Source of the DNA: Bradyrhizobium manausense
Lineage (GTDB): Bacteria; Pseudomonadota; Alphaproteobacteria; Rhizobiales; Xanthobacteraceae
Assembly: GCF_018131105.1 (NCBI RefSeq)
Contig: NZ_JAFCJI010000001.1
Coordinates: 186,001-250,000 of the forward strand
Length of the DNA: 64,000 nucleotides
Direction of reading: 5' to 3'
Below, piece by piece: positions 9,697 through 17,370 of the stretch. The notes below the pieces were generated by a model. It did not search any database and was not told where the DNA came from. It worked only from the letters and a program-made list of their open reading frames with translations. Every line of letters begins with the position of its first letter. Position 1 is the first letter of the stretch. The position numbers and the translations under genes were made by a program.

Positions 9697-10319
9697 TTGG
9701 CCTTGAGACGCGGCTTGCGCTGCGCCTTGCCGCAGGTTGCGTGGCAGTGGCAGTCGACGAGATGATCGTTGACCATGCCGGTCGCTTCCATGAAAGCGTA
9801 GACGATGGTCGGACCGACGAATTTGAAGCCGCGCGAAGACAGCTCCTTGGAAATTTGCGTCGACAGCGGCGTCGAAGCCGGCACGCTCGCCGTGGTCTTG
9901 AAATTGTTGACCTTGGGCCGGCCGTCCATGAAGTCCCACAGCAGCTTCGAGAAGCCCGGCCCCTTCTCCATGATATCGAGGTAGGACTTTGCGCTGAGGA
10001 TCGCGCCGTCGATCTTGGCGCGGTTGCGCACGATGCCGACATCGTTCATCAGCGCGTGCACCTTCTTGTCCGTGTAGCGCGCGATCTTCTCCGGCCGGAA
10101 ATCGTCGAACGCTTTGCGGAAATTGTCGCGCTTGCGCAAAATCGTGATCCAGGACAGGCCGGCCTGAAAGCCGTCGAGGATCAGCTTTTCGTAGAGCGCG
10201 CGGTCGTCGTATTCAGGCACGCCCCATTCGGTGTCGTGATAGGTGACATAGAGCGAATCTTCGCCCGGCCAGGGGCAACGGGTTTTTCCGTCGGGATGCA
10301 GGCGGGGAGCACGGCTCAT
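9693..10319 (-). CDS. tag: DNA-3-methyladenine glycosylase I
   Basis: This 208-residue base-excision repair enzyme releases 3-methyladenine from alkylated DNA. It starts with the family pattern RCPWPGEDSLYVTYHDTEWGVP and continues with YEKLILDGFQAGLSWITIL and FVGPTIVYAFMEATGMVNDH. The zinc-snap residues near the N-terminal Cys and the C-terminal HCHATCG segment are present. The family is usually about 190-200 residues long. The gene overlaps both neighbours by four bases (ygfZ upstream, HD hydrolase downstream), forming a tight three-gene operon. Confidence 0.93.
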   Translation of the reverse strand: MSRAPRLHPDGKTRCPWPGEDSLYVTYHDTEWGVPEYDDRALYEKLILDGFQAGLSWITILRKRDNFRKAFDDFRPEKIARYTDKKVHALMNDVGIVRNRAKIDGAILSAKSYLDIMEKGPGFSKLLWDFMDGRPKVNNFKTTASVPASTPLSTQISKELSSRGFKFVGPTIVYAFMEATGMVNDHLVDCHCHATCGKAQRKPRLKAK

Positions 10320-11197
10320 GCGATGGGCTGCTTTGCGGGAATGCGGACAATTTCGGGTTCTGCCAGCTTTAACGCGAGTCCGCCAGCGGTGAGCTGCTGG
10401 CCGGCATCGAGCGCGTCGGCAACGCGGTCGATACGCACCAGCGCGATGCCCCTGCCTTTCGCCGATGAGCCCATGGTGCCGACGGACTTGTCGCCGGCCA
10501 TGACGCTGACGCCGGCCTCGGGCGAGGAGTCCTCGAGCAGCACCTTCACACTGCGGGTGCGCGCGGTGCCGCGATGCTGCATGCGCGAGACGACCTCCTG
10601 GCCGACATAGCAGCCCTTGTCGAAATCGACGCCGGCGAGGCGGTCCATATTGGTCTCGTGCGGAAACGCATCGCTGTACATGAAATCAAGCCCGCCGCGC
10701 GGCACGCCGAGCGCGATGCGGTGCGCCTCGTAGTCGGCGGCATCCACCAACTTGGCGCCGATCAGGTCGGACAGTTTTTGCTTGAGATCTTCGGGGATCA
10801 GGATGCGCGTGCCGAGCTCGTCATTGCGCGGATCGACAAAGGCGAGGTCGGGCTGCGCCGCAGGCTGGCCGTCCCACGCCGCGAGCACGCCGAGATCGTC
10901 GGAGAGGTTGTCCACCGTCACCTTGGCACGCAGCTTGTAGAATTTCAACTTGGTGGCAAGCCCATCGGCCAGCGCTTTCGGGCAGTCGATCAGGAACCCG
11001 CCGCCATGGCCGGCGGGCGCTTCCGTGATCAGGAAATCCACGATGATCTTGCCCTGCGGCGTCAGCAGCGCACCGAATCGCCCCAGGCCCGGCTTGAGCC
11101 TGTCGACATCGGTGGTGATGAGGCCGTTGAGGAAGTTGCGCGCATCCTCGCCCGCGACTTTGATCACGCCCCGGTCAGGAAGAAACGCTGATTTCAT
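10316..11197 (-). CDS. ygfZ: Folate-binding YgfZ/GcvT-like protein
   Basis: This 293-residue protein belongs to the YgfZ family, which binds tetrahydrofolate and supports iron-sulfur cluster protein maintenance. The diagnostic motif KGCYVGQE (K-G-C-[YF]-x-G-Q-E) is present, preceded by an RIALGVPRGG segment. I chose the ATG at 11197 (MKSAFLPDRG) over one 15 codons upstream because family members begin with this 'L-x-DRGV' strand. The gene leads the ygfZ-tag-HD hydrolase operon and is divergent from pyrC across a 101-base gap. Confidence 0.88.
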   Translation of the reverse strand: MKSAFLPDRGVIKVAGEDARNFLNGLITTDVDRLKPGLGRFGALLTPQGKIIVDFLITEAPAGHGGGFLIDCPKALADGLATKLKFYKLRAKVTVDNLSDDLGVLAAWDGQPAAQPDLAFVDPRNDELGTRILIPEDLKQKLSDLIGAKLVDAADYEAHRIALGVPRGGLDFMYSDAFPHETNMDRLAGVDFDKGCYVGQEVVSRMQHRGTARTRSVKVLLEDSSPEAGVSVMAGDKSVGTMGSSAKGRGIALVRIDRVADALDAGQQLTAGGLALKLAEPEIVRIPAKQPIA

Positions 11198-11298
11198 GCG
11201 AAAATCTCTTGCGACATGGTGCTCCGGAACGTAAGCCCGCAAGGCATAAACGACAAGACCTCGAGCCCTGCGCTTGGGGATGAGAGAGGCCTCCAGCC

Positions 11299-12633
11299 AT
11301 GACCCAGCGTTTCGATGTGATCCTCAAGGGCGGCACCGTCGTCAACCAGGATGGCGAGGTCGTTCGCGACATCGGCATCGCCAACGGCCGCATCACCGAA
11401 CTGGGGCCGCTGTCGCAAGGCTCCGCCGCCGAGGTGATCGACTGCAAGGGTCTCCACATCCTGCCCGGCGTGATGGACACGCAGGTGCATTTCCGCGAGC
11501 CCGGGCTGGAGCACAAGGAAGATCTCGAGACCGGCTCGCGCAGCGCCGTGATGGGCGGCGTCACTGCCGTGTTCGAGATGCCGAACACATCGCCGCTCAC
11601 GGTGACCGAAGCCACCTTCACCGACAAGGTGAAGCGCGCCCATCACCGCATGCATTGCGATTTCGCCTTCTTCATCGGCGGCACCCGCGAGAACGTGCAG
11701 GACCTTCCGGTGCTGGAGCGCGCACCGGGCTGCGCCGGTGTGAAGGTGTTCATCGGCTCCTCGACCGGCGCGTTGCTGGTGGAGGACGACGAGAGCCTGC
11801 GTCGCATTTTTCAGGTCATCCAGCGCCGCGCCGCGTTCCATGCCGAAGACGAGTATCGTCTCAACGACCGCAAGTCGCTGCGCATCGAGGGCGATGCGCG
11901 CTCGCATCCGGTCTGGCGCGACGAGACCGCGGCGCTGATGGCGACGCAGCGCCTGGTCAAGCTCGCGCACGAGACCGGCAAGCGCATCCACGTGCTGCAC
12001 ATCTCGACCAAGGAAGAAATCGAATATTTGCGCGACCACAAGGACGTCGCCTCCTGCGAGGCGACCCCGCATCATCTCACGCTGGTTGCGCCCGAATGCT
12101 ACGAGCGGCTCGGCACGCTGGCGCAGATGAACCCGCCGGTGCGCGGCGCCGATCATCGCGCAGGAATCTGGCGCGGCATCGAGCAGGGCATCATCGACGT
12201 GCTCGGCTCGGACCATGCGCCGCACACGCTGGAAGAAAAGCAGAAGACCTATCCTGCCTCTCCCTCCGGCATGACCGGCGTGCAGACGCTGGTGCCGCTG
12301 ATGCTCGATCACGTCAATGCCGGCAGGTTGTCGCTGGCAAGGTTCGTTGATCTCACCAGCGCCGGCCCGGCACGCCTCTACAACATGTCCTGCAAGGGCC
12401 GCATCGCAGCCGGCTACGATGCCGACTTCACGGTGGTCGACTTGAAGCGCAGCGAAACCATCACCAACAAATGGGTGGCGTCCAAGGCCGGCTGGACGCC
12501 GTATGACGGCCTTCGTGTCACGGGCTGGCCCGTCGGCACCTTCGTCCGCGGCCGCCGCGTGATGTGGCAGGGCGAACTGGTAACACCGTCGCAGGGCGAG
12601 CCGGTGCGGTTTCTGGAGACGCTGAGGCAGTAG
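11299..12633 (+). CDS. pyrC: Dihydroorotase (class I-like)
   Basis: This 444-residue amidohydrolase is predicted to interconvert N-carbamoyl-aspartate and dihydroorotate in pyrimidine synthesis. The barrel motifs are present: a VKVF carboxylysine segment, HVLHIST, ATPHHLTL and GSDHAPHT. The first motif is DTQVHFREPG, so the first His of the usual HxH metal pair is Gln. The same variant occurs in some other dihydroorotase groups, so it need not mean loss of activity. It is not beside pyrB. Another amidohydrolase activity is possible. Confidence 0.82.
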   Translation: MTQRFDVILKGGTVVNQDGEVVRDIGIANGRITELGPLSQGSAAEVIDCKGLHILPGVMDTQVHFREPGLEHKEDLETGSRSAVMGGVTAVFEMPNTSPLTVTEATFTDKVKRAHHRMHCDFAFFIGGTRENVQDLPVLERAPGCAGVKVFIGSSTGALLVEDDESLRRIFQVIQRRAAFHAEDEYRLNDRKSLRIEGDARSHPVWRDETAALMATQRLVKLAHETGKRIHVLHISTKEEIEYLRDHKDVASCEATPHHLTLVAPECYERLGTLAQMNPPVRGADHRAGIWRGIEQGIIDVLGSDHAPHTLEEKQKTYPASPSGMTGVQTLVPLMLDHVNAGRLSLARFVDLTSAGPARLYNMSCKGRIAAGYDADFTVVDLKRSETITNKWVASKAGWTPYDGLRVTGWPVGTFVRGRRVMWQGELVTPSQGEPVRFLETLRQ

Positions 12634-12675
12634 GGCGCGCTTCGCAGTTAGACGGCACGAACGTGCCACACACTG

Positions 12676-12815
12676 TGTCGTCCCGGCGAAGGCCGGGACC
12701 CATACCGCGTGATCTTTCCGTGATCGACGGTCGCAGTACCGGCAAATCGTTTAACTGCTAATCTTCGCCAAACGTCTCCCTGTGGTTATGGGTCCCGGCT
12801 TTCGCCGGGACGACA
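12676..12815. repeat. Inverted pair of a 29-bp interspersed repeat
   Basis: A 29-base unit at 12676-12704 (core TCCCGGCGAAGGCCGGGA, itself palindromic) is repeated in inverted orientation at 12787-12815 with a single mismatch. About 80 bases without a supported gene separate them. The unit is of the kind seen many times between genes in Bradyrhizobium chromosomes. Confidence 0.8.
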
Positions 12816-12840
12816 TCGGGGAGGGATGGGAGTGCACTCA

Positions 12841-13734
12841 ATGGCCCAACCCCTCATCACCACCGAACAGCTCGCCGCCATCCTCGGCGATCCCAATCTC
12901 CGCCTCTACGACTGCACGACCTACAACGAGCCGGTGCCACCCGGCAGCGACGTACCCTATCGCGCCGTGCCCGGCGACAAGACCTTTGCGGCCGGCCACA
13001 TCCCGGGTGCCGATTTCCTCGACCTGCAAGGCGAATTCTCGGACACTTCCGCACAACAATTTTTCATGATGCCAGGCGTCGCACAACTCGAGGTCGCCTT
13101 CGGCCGCCACGGTCTCGACGCAACCAAGACCATCGTGCTCTACAGCATCGGCACCATAATGTGGTCGACGCGGTTCTGGTGGATGCTGCGCTCGCTCGGC
13201 GTCGACGCGCGGGTGCTCGACGGCGGCTTCGACAAATGGAAGGGCGAGGGGCGGCCGGTCGAGACCGGCGCGCCGAAGGGCTATCCGGCGACGACCTTCA
13301 GGGCCGCGCCGCGCGCGGGCTTCTTCGTCGACAAGACCTTTGTGAAGGCGCGCATCGGCGATCCCTCGACCGTCACCGTCAACGCGCTCGGGCCTCAATT
13401 TCATAGAGGGCTCGAGCCCAGCCGTTACGGCCGGCCGGGCCGCGTGCCCGGCAGCGTCAACGTATCGGCTGCAACCCTTACCAACCCCGACAAGACGCTG
13501 ACCACGCTTGCGGACGCCGAAGCGAAATTCGCCGCGGCAGGGGTGACACGCGACAAGAACGTGATCCTCTATTGCGGCGGCGGTATCTCGGCGACGATCG
13601 ACCTGCTGATGCTGGCGCAACTCGGCTATGACAAGCTGACGCTGTATGATGCCTCCATGGGCGAGTGGGCGAGGGACCCGGCGCTGCCGATCGAGACGGA
13701 TGAGGCGGAGAATCCTGCCTTTCAGAGGACATAA
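12841..13734 (+). CDS. sseA: Sulfurtransferase (3-mercaptopyruvate/thiosulfate type)
   Basis: This 297-residue protein has two rhodanese domains. The N-terminal, non-catalytic domain contains LYDCTTY and HIPGADFLDL. The C-terminal domain carries the active loop YCGGGISAT with the persulfide cysteine. It transfers sulfur from a donor such as mercaptopyruvate or thiosulfate to an acceptor. I chose the ATG at 12841 (MAQPLITT), five codons inside the longest frame, because homologues begin near here. The assignment between the two donor types is uncertain; CG[GS]G-type loops occur in both. Confidence 0.83.
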   Translation: MAQPLITTEQLAAILGDPNLRLYDCTTYNEPVPPGSDVPYRAVPGDKTFAAGHIPGADFLDLQGEFSDTSAQQFFMMPGVAQLEVAFGRHGLDATKTIVLYSIGTIMWSTRFWWMLRSLGVDARVLDGGFDKWKGEGRPVETGAPKGYPATTFRAAPRAGFFVDKTFVKARIGDPSTVTVNALGPQFHRGLEPSRYGRPGRVPGSVNVSAATLTNPDKTLTTLADAEAKFAAAGVTRDKNVILYCGGGISATIDLLMLAQLGYDKLTLYDASMGEWARDPALPIETDEAENPAFQRT

Positions 13735-13742
13735 GAAAAGTT

Positions 13743-13772
13743 GGGAACCTTTTCTGCCGGCCTGCATCCAAT
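13743..13772 (+). promoter_or_regulatory. Candidate ECF-sigma promoter of the sigma gene
   Basis: GGGAAC at 13743-13748 is followed after exactly 16 bases by CATCCAAT at 13765-13772. The identical arrangement lies upstream of the DUF4142 gene (14515-14544). GGAAC is a classic ECF -35 element and the spacing fits. The shared -10-like octamer suggests autoregulation by the sigma factor encoded next to it; this is inference. Confidence 0.6.
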
Positions 13773-13793
13773 GTCTGGAACCAACGGAGACAG

Positions 13794-14507
13794 GTGACCG
13801 CCATGCAACGGACCGCAGCCGGCCTGTCCGCCGGCGCAAAGACCCCGGAAATCCGGGCATCGGAAGCCGAGTTGATCGACCGTGCGCGGAGCCGGGACGA
13901 AGCCGCGCTTCGCGAGATCATGCAGGCCAACAACCGCCGGCTCTACCGCCTCGCGCGCGGCATTTTGCGCAGCGACAGTGAAGCCGAGGACGTAGTGCAG
14001 GAAACCTACGTCCGCGCCTTTACTCATCTCGACGGCTTTCGCGGCGAGTCCGGTCTGTCGACCTGGCTGTCGCGGATTGCCATCAACGAGGCGCTCGGCC
14101 GGGCGCGAAGTGCCAGGCCGCATGTCGAGCTCGGCGCGGTTCCGGAAGAGGCGCTCGAGGCGCAGATCATCAAGTTTCCCGTTTCTCCCGCAGGCGATCC
14201 GGAAAGGACCATGGCCCAACGTGAAATCCAGCGCGTCGTCGAACGCGCCATCGACGAGTTGCCGGATGTGTTTCGCATGGTCTTCGTCGCACGCGTCATG
14301 GAGGGCATGAACATCGAGGAGACCGCTGATCTCCTCGGCGTGAAGCCGGAGACAGTGAAGACGCGGCTGCACCGCGCGCGTAACATGCTGCGCGAAAATG
14401 TGGAGAAGGAGATCGGTCCGGTGATGATGGATGCGTTTCCGTTCGCCGGCTGGCGCTGCGAGCGACTGACGGAGGCGGTGCTGAAGCGCCTCGGAATCGA
14501 AAGATAA
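13794..14507 (+). CDS. ECF-family RNA polymerase sigma factor
   Basis: This protein of about 235 residues has sigma region 2 (NNRRLYRLARGILRSDSEAEDVVQETYVRAF, about residues 45-75, with the conserved DVVQETY) and region 4 (IEETADLLGVKPETVKTRLHRAR, about 175-200). Either the GTG at 13794 or the ATG at 13803 may be the start; GGAGA at 13786 suits the latter. No anti-sigma gene lies beside it. Two candidate promoters of identical design precede this gene and the following DUF4142 gene, so it probably controls both. The signal is unknown; an envelope or redox stress is suggested by the exported products downstream. Confidence 0.9.
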   Translation: MTAMQRTAAGLSAGAKTPEIRASEAELIDRARSRDEAALREIMQANNRRLYRLARGILRSDSEAEDVVQETYVRAFTHLDGFRGESGLSTWLSRIAINEALGRARSARPHVELGAVPEEALEAQIIKFPVSPAGDPERTMAQREIQRVVERAIDELPDVFRMVFVARVMEGMNIEETADLLGVKPETVKTRLHRARNMLRENVEKEIGPVMMDAFPFAGWRCERLTEAVLKRLGIER

Positions 14508-14514
14508 ATTATTC

Positions 14515-14544
14515 GGGAACGTTTGCGCGAAACGCCCATCCAAT
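14515..14544 (+). promoter_or_regulatory. Candidate ECF-sigma promoter of the DUF4142-cupredoxin genes
   Basis: GGGAAC at 14515-14520, a 16-base spacer and CATCCAAT at 14537-14544 reproduce the element at 13743-13772 exactly in both blocks and spacing, while the spacer differs. It lies just after the sigma stop codon and 51 bases before the DUF4142 start. Confidence 0.6.
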
Positions 14545-14595
14545 TCCTGTGAAGCAACGCCGGCAAAACATCCGGCAGCACAGGAGTGTCAAACC

Positions 14596-15129
14596 ATGTT
14601 CGTTCGTTGGAGCGCGGCGATCGCCGCTGCCATTCTGTTGTCCAGCCCCGTGCTGCTGCAAGGCGCGCGCGCTGCCGACAAGCTTACCGATCCGCAGATC
14701 GCCCACATCGCCTACACCGCCGGCGTGATCGACATCAACGCGGCCAAGCAGGCACAGAAGAAGGCCAAGAACAAGGACGTCAAGGCGTTCGCCGATGACA
14801 TGCTGCGCGACCACGAGGCGGTCAACAAGCAGGCTCTCGCGCTGGTCAAGAAGCTCAACGTCACGCCTGAAGACAACGACACGAGCAAGGCGCTGTCGAA
14901 GCAGGCGAGCGACAAGCTGGCCGAGCTCGACAAGCTCAACGGCGCGGCGTTCGACAAGGCCTATGTCGCCAACGAGGTCGCCTATCACAAGACGGTCAAC
15001 GGCGCGCTGGAGACCCAGCTCATCCCGTCCGCCAGCAATGCGGAGCTGAAGAGCCTGTTGCAGACCGGGCTGAAAATCTTTCAGGGACATCAGCAACACG
15101 CCGAACACGTCGCGGCCGAGCTGAAGTAA
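14596..15129 (+). CDS. DUF4142 domain exported protein
   Basis: This 177-residue protein has a Sec signal peptide (about residues 1-26, cut after GARA) and an all-helical DUF4142 domain. The domain contains IAHIAYTAGVIDINAAKQA, FADDMLRDHEAVNKQA, YVANEVAYHKTVNG and a final HQQHAEHVA. The His/Glu/Asp placement resembles ferritin-like helical bundles, but no metal site is proven. The ATG at 14596 has CAGGAG 9 bases upstream. It is probably cotranscribed with the cupredoxin gene 10 bases downstream. Confidence 0.85.
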   Translation: MFVRWSAAIAAAILLSSPVLLQGARAADKLTDPQIAHIAYTAGVIDINAAKQAQKKAKNKDVKAFADDMLRDHEAVNKQALALVKKLNVTPEDNDTSKALSKQASDKLAELDKLNGAAFDKAYVANEVAYHKTVNGALETQLIPSASNAELKSLLQTGLKIFQGHQQHAEHVAAELK

Positions 15130-15139
15130 GGAGCGTGTG

Positions 15140-15454
15140 ATGAGGTTGGGACGGCTGTCTTCGATCGCCCTTGTCTTCGCAACGATAGCCGTCCCGGCGC
15201 ACGCCGCGACCATTGAGATCACGATGGAGAACCTCGTGATCTCGCCGGCTGAGGTGTCGGCGAAGGTCGGCGACACCATTACGTGGGTCAACAAGGACGT
15301 CCTCGCCCACACGGCCACCGCGAAGAATGGCGATTTCGACGTGACGCTGCCGCCGAAGAAATCGGCGACATCAGTTCTGAAGAAGGCGGGAACGGTCGAC
15401 TATTACTGCCGCTATCATCCCAACATGAAAGCGACGCTCAAGATCGAGCCTTGA
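15140..15454 (+). CDS. Cupredoxin (amicyanin/plastocyanin-like copper protein)
   Basis: This 104-residue precursor has a signal peptide ending near AHAA (about residue 23) and a compact cupredoxin fold. Predicted type-1 copper ligands are His57 (LAHTAT), Cys90, His93 and Met96 (YYCRYHPNM). It likely carries electrons in the periplasm. The ATG at 15140 lies 6 bases after AAGGAG and is preferred over the adjacent GTG at 15137. It shares the ECF-controlled operon with the DUF4142 gene and ends at a strong terminator. Confidence 0.88.
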   Translation: MRLGRLSSIALVFATIAVPAHAATIEITMENLVISPAEVSAKVGDTITWVNKDVLAHTATAKNGDFDVTLPPKKSATSVLKKAGTVDYYCRYHPNMKATLKIEP

Positions 15455-15455
15455 T

Positions 15456-15480
15456 GGCCCCCATGTGGCGGGGGCCTTTT
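15456..15480 (+). terminator. Rho-independent terminator after the cupredoxin gene
   Basis: GGCCCCC (15456-15462), a 7-base loop and GGGGGCC (15470-15476) form a perfect 7-bp GC stem, followed by TTTT. It begins within two bases of the cupredoxin stop. Confidence 0.85.
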
Positions 15481-15488
15481 CGAAAGGC

Positions 15489-15755
15489 TTACTGCCTTGC
15501 GAGCATGACTGAGAATTCGCCGTTGCGGATGCGGGCGGGAAAACCCTCGACGAATTTCGCCACCGCGTCCTCGCCATAAGTGCCGACGAGCTCGGCGAGT
15601 GCCGCAAACAGGCTCGCCTGCGCCAGGCAGTCACCGTCGACGCCATCATGGCGCGCTTCGGCCCAAGCCTCGTTCAGATAGCTCAAGGCGGCCTGTTTCT
15701 GCTCGTGATCGGGCAGTGGCGCGCGGGCGGGGGCGTAGGAAATCGGCTGGCTCAT
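15489..15755 (-). CDS. Small conserved hypothetical protein
   Basis: This 88-residue protein starts MSQPISYAPARAPLPDHEQ and is acidic and mostly helical (ALSYLNEAWAEARHDGVDGDCLAQASLFAALAEL in pieces). It has no signal peptide or membrane segment. I recognise no functional family. The ATG at 15755 is taken over a start three codons upstream. It is convergent with the cupredoxin gene. Confidence 0.6.
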   Translation of the reverse strand: MSQPISYAPARAPLPDHEQKQAALSYLNEAWAEARHDGVDGDCLAQASLFAALAELVGTYGEDAVAKFVEGFPARIRNGEFSVMLARQ

Positions 15756-15892
15756 GAAACTCAATCAGGGCTGGGGCGCGATCCACGGCGATGCGCTGTG
15801 CAAGAGGTGTAGCACGCGCATTAACGACCGCTAGGCCACATCTTTAAGAACGGTTAACGGCTGTGAACAAAGTCGATGACAGAGTTCCGCTG

Positions 15893-15939
15893 CTCGTCAT
15901 TCCGGAGCGCGACGAAGTCGCGAGCCCGGAATGACGGAG
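15893..15939. repeat. Interspersed palindromic repeat (CGTCATTCCGG family)
   Basis: CTCGTCATTCCGG at the left end is matched by CCGGAATGACGGAG at the right end, with GCGCGAC/GTCGCG arms inside. The whole 47 bases can fold as a hairpin. It sits between two minus-strand genes, just after the TIGR02301 gene's stop, and could act as a transcript-end structure. Confidence 0.7.
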
Positions 15940-15944
15940 CAAGT

Positions 15945-16322
15945 TCAGTTTGCGTAACGCGCCGTCAGATCCCGCGAAATCTTCGAGCCTTCCTCGATGT
16001 AGCGGCGGATCGCCACCGTCGCGGCCGGCGTGCAGCTCCGGTAGGTCTGCTGGAAGCCGTTATAGCCGCGGTTGAAGCCCGCGATCATGCGGGTGCGGCG
16101 CTCGCCGGAGGGCGTCTCGGCATCGATCAGCGCCTGCATCTCGGTGCGCCATTTATTGCCCTCGTTGGCACCGCAGATGCCGCGCAGATAGTGCAGGCCG
16201 CCGAGGATCTCGGCCAGTCGCTGCAAATCGGCGTCGAACGGCGCCGCGACGTCCTGGGCCCGGGCGGGCGCAGAAGCGCAGGCAACGATCAGGGCAAAAA
16301 TGGCCAGAAATCGCGTCGACAT
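15945..16322 (-). CDS. TIGR02301 family exported protein
   Basis: This 125-residue protein has an N-terminal signal peptide cut near ARA-QD. The domain contains LAEILGGLHYLRGICG, RTRMIAGFNRGYNGFQQTYRSC and the ending RYIEEGSKISRDLTARY. These match the TIGR02301 family of alphaproteobacterial periplasmic proteins, whose role is unknown. Two cysteines (in GICG and RSC) could form a disulfide in the periplasm. Confidence 0.85.
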   Translation of the reverse strand: MSTRFLAIFALIVACASAPARAQDVAAPFDADLQRLAEILGGLHYLRGICGANEGNKWRTEMQALIDAETPSGERRTRMIAGFNRGYNGFQQTYRSCTPAATVAIRRYIEEGSKISRDLTARYAN

Positions 16323-16368
16323 CGGCGGGCTGTATGCCCCCTCAGGGCTGATGACGCAAGGCGGGCGG

Positions 16369-16803
16369 TCAGGGGCCGATCAGCCGGTGGGCCGACTGGA
16401 TGATCTCCTCCAGCCCCCCGGTCATTTTGAGGTCGCCGAGGCTGCCCAGGGCGTCCGGCGCGATCCAGCGGTAATCGTCGAGTTCGTCGTTCAGGGCCGG
16501 TTCCCGGGCCATCCAGCGGGCGGCAAAGGACATGATCAGGTAATGGCCGGCGCCGGGCGCGGCGGGCAGCACTTCACGCCAGCCGGCAAGGCTGGCGATT
16601 TCGATCTCGAGCCCGGTCTCCTCGTCGACCTCGCGCTTGAGTGCCTGATGCAGCGATTCGCCGAATTCGACCCGGCCGCCCGGCAGCGAGTAGAAGCCCT
16701 TGGCGGGCGAGCGGGCACGGCGGGTCAGCAGCACCTTGCCATCGCGGAAAATCGCGGCACTGACCGCGATCTGGGGATGGGTGGGCTGGACGACGGACGC
16801 CAC
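16369..16803 (-). CDS. NUDIX hydrolase
   Basis: This 144-residue protein contains a complete Nudix box: GGRVEFGESLHQALKREVDEETGLEI fits G-x5-E-x7-REUxEExGU. It is expected to hydrolyse a nucleoside diphosphate linked to another moiety, with Mg2+. The N-terminal strand HPQIAVSAAIFRDGKVLLTRR resembles ADP-ribose or mutT-like subfamilies; the substrate cannot be fixed. The start lies 3 bases after the stop of the upstream hypothetical gene, so the two are probably one operon. Confidence 0.88.
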   Translation of the reverse strand: MASVVQPTHPQIAVSAAIFRDGKVLLTRRARSPAKGFYSLPGGRVEFGESLHQALKREVDEETGLEIEIASLAGWREVLPAAPGAGHYLIMSFAARWMAREPALNDELDDYRWIAPDALGSLGDLKMTGGLEEIIQSAHRLIGP

Positions 16804-16806
16804 GGC

Positions 16807-17307
16807 TCAGTTCGCCATAATGGTGTCGACGTCGGCTTCCGCGCCGCCATTGATGATGCCACCGCAGGCCGCGATCAGCGGCTTGACCCAGAGGGTGGCC
16901 TGCTCTGCCAGCCTGACGCGGGTCGTGTCCTTCTCGACCTCCCGCATGGCCGAACCGACGGCGGTCAGGATCGAGGTCATGGTGTCGGTGATGTGGTCGA
17001 ACTGGGTTCGCACTTTGGGCTCGGCCTTCTCGTAGGCTTCGATGGCCAGATCCCGCGCCTTGAAGTTCGAGGCCGTAAAATGCTCGGCATAGGACAGCGG
17101 CGACCAGGTCAGAAAATCCTCGGCGCATTCCGGCATGTCCGGGACCATCTCAAGGAGCATCACGGCTTCATTGAAATGGTTGAGATAGTCAGTGGCAAGG
17201 CCGGTCCGCGGGTTGATGTTGGCCACGCGCAGTCGTTCGGCCCAGGCTTGCGCCTCGGAGGCCGTCTGTGCATGCGTCCGCGCGGATTGCGAGGCCATTG
17301 AGCTCAT
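16807..17307 (-). CDS. Conserved hypothetical protein
   Basis: This 166-residue, mainly helical protein contains a segment with NHFNEAVMLLEMVPDMPECAEDF and ends with IINGGAEADVDTIMAN. There is no signal peptide, and no motif lets me assign a function. It may start at 17307 or at the ATG three codons on (17298). It is followed by the NUDIX gene with a 3-base gap, suggesting cotranscription. Confidence 0.65.
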   Translation of the reverse strand: MSSMASQSARTHAQTASEAQAWAERLRVANINPRTGLATDYLNHFNEAVMLLEMVPDMPECAEDFLTWSPLSYAEHFTASNFKARDLAIEAYEKAEPKVRTQFDHITDTMTSILTAVGSAMREVEKDTTRVRLAEQATLWVKPLIAACGGIINGGAEADVDTIMAN

Positions 17308-17370
17308 CCGCCGCAGTGTTAACGTTCGGGGTTAAAAGGACCTGAACGGACCCTATAGAGACGCCTTAAG

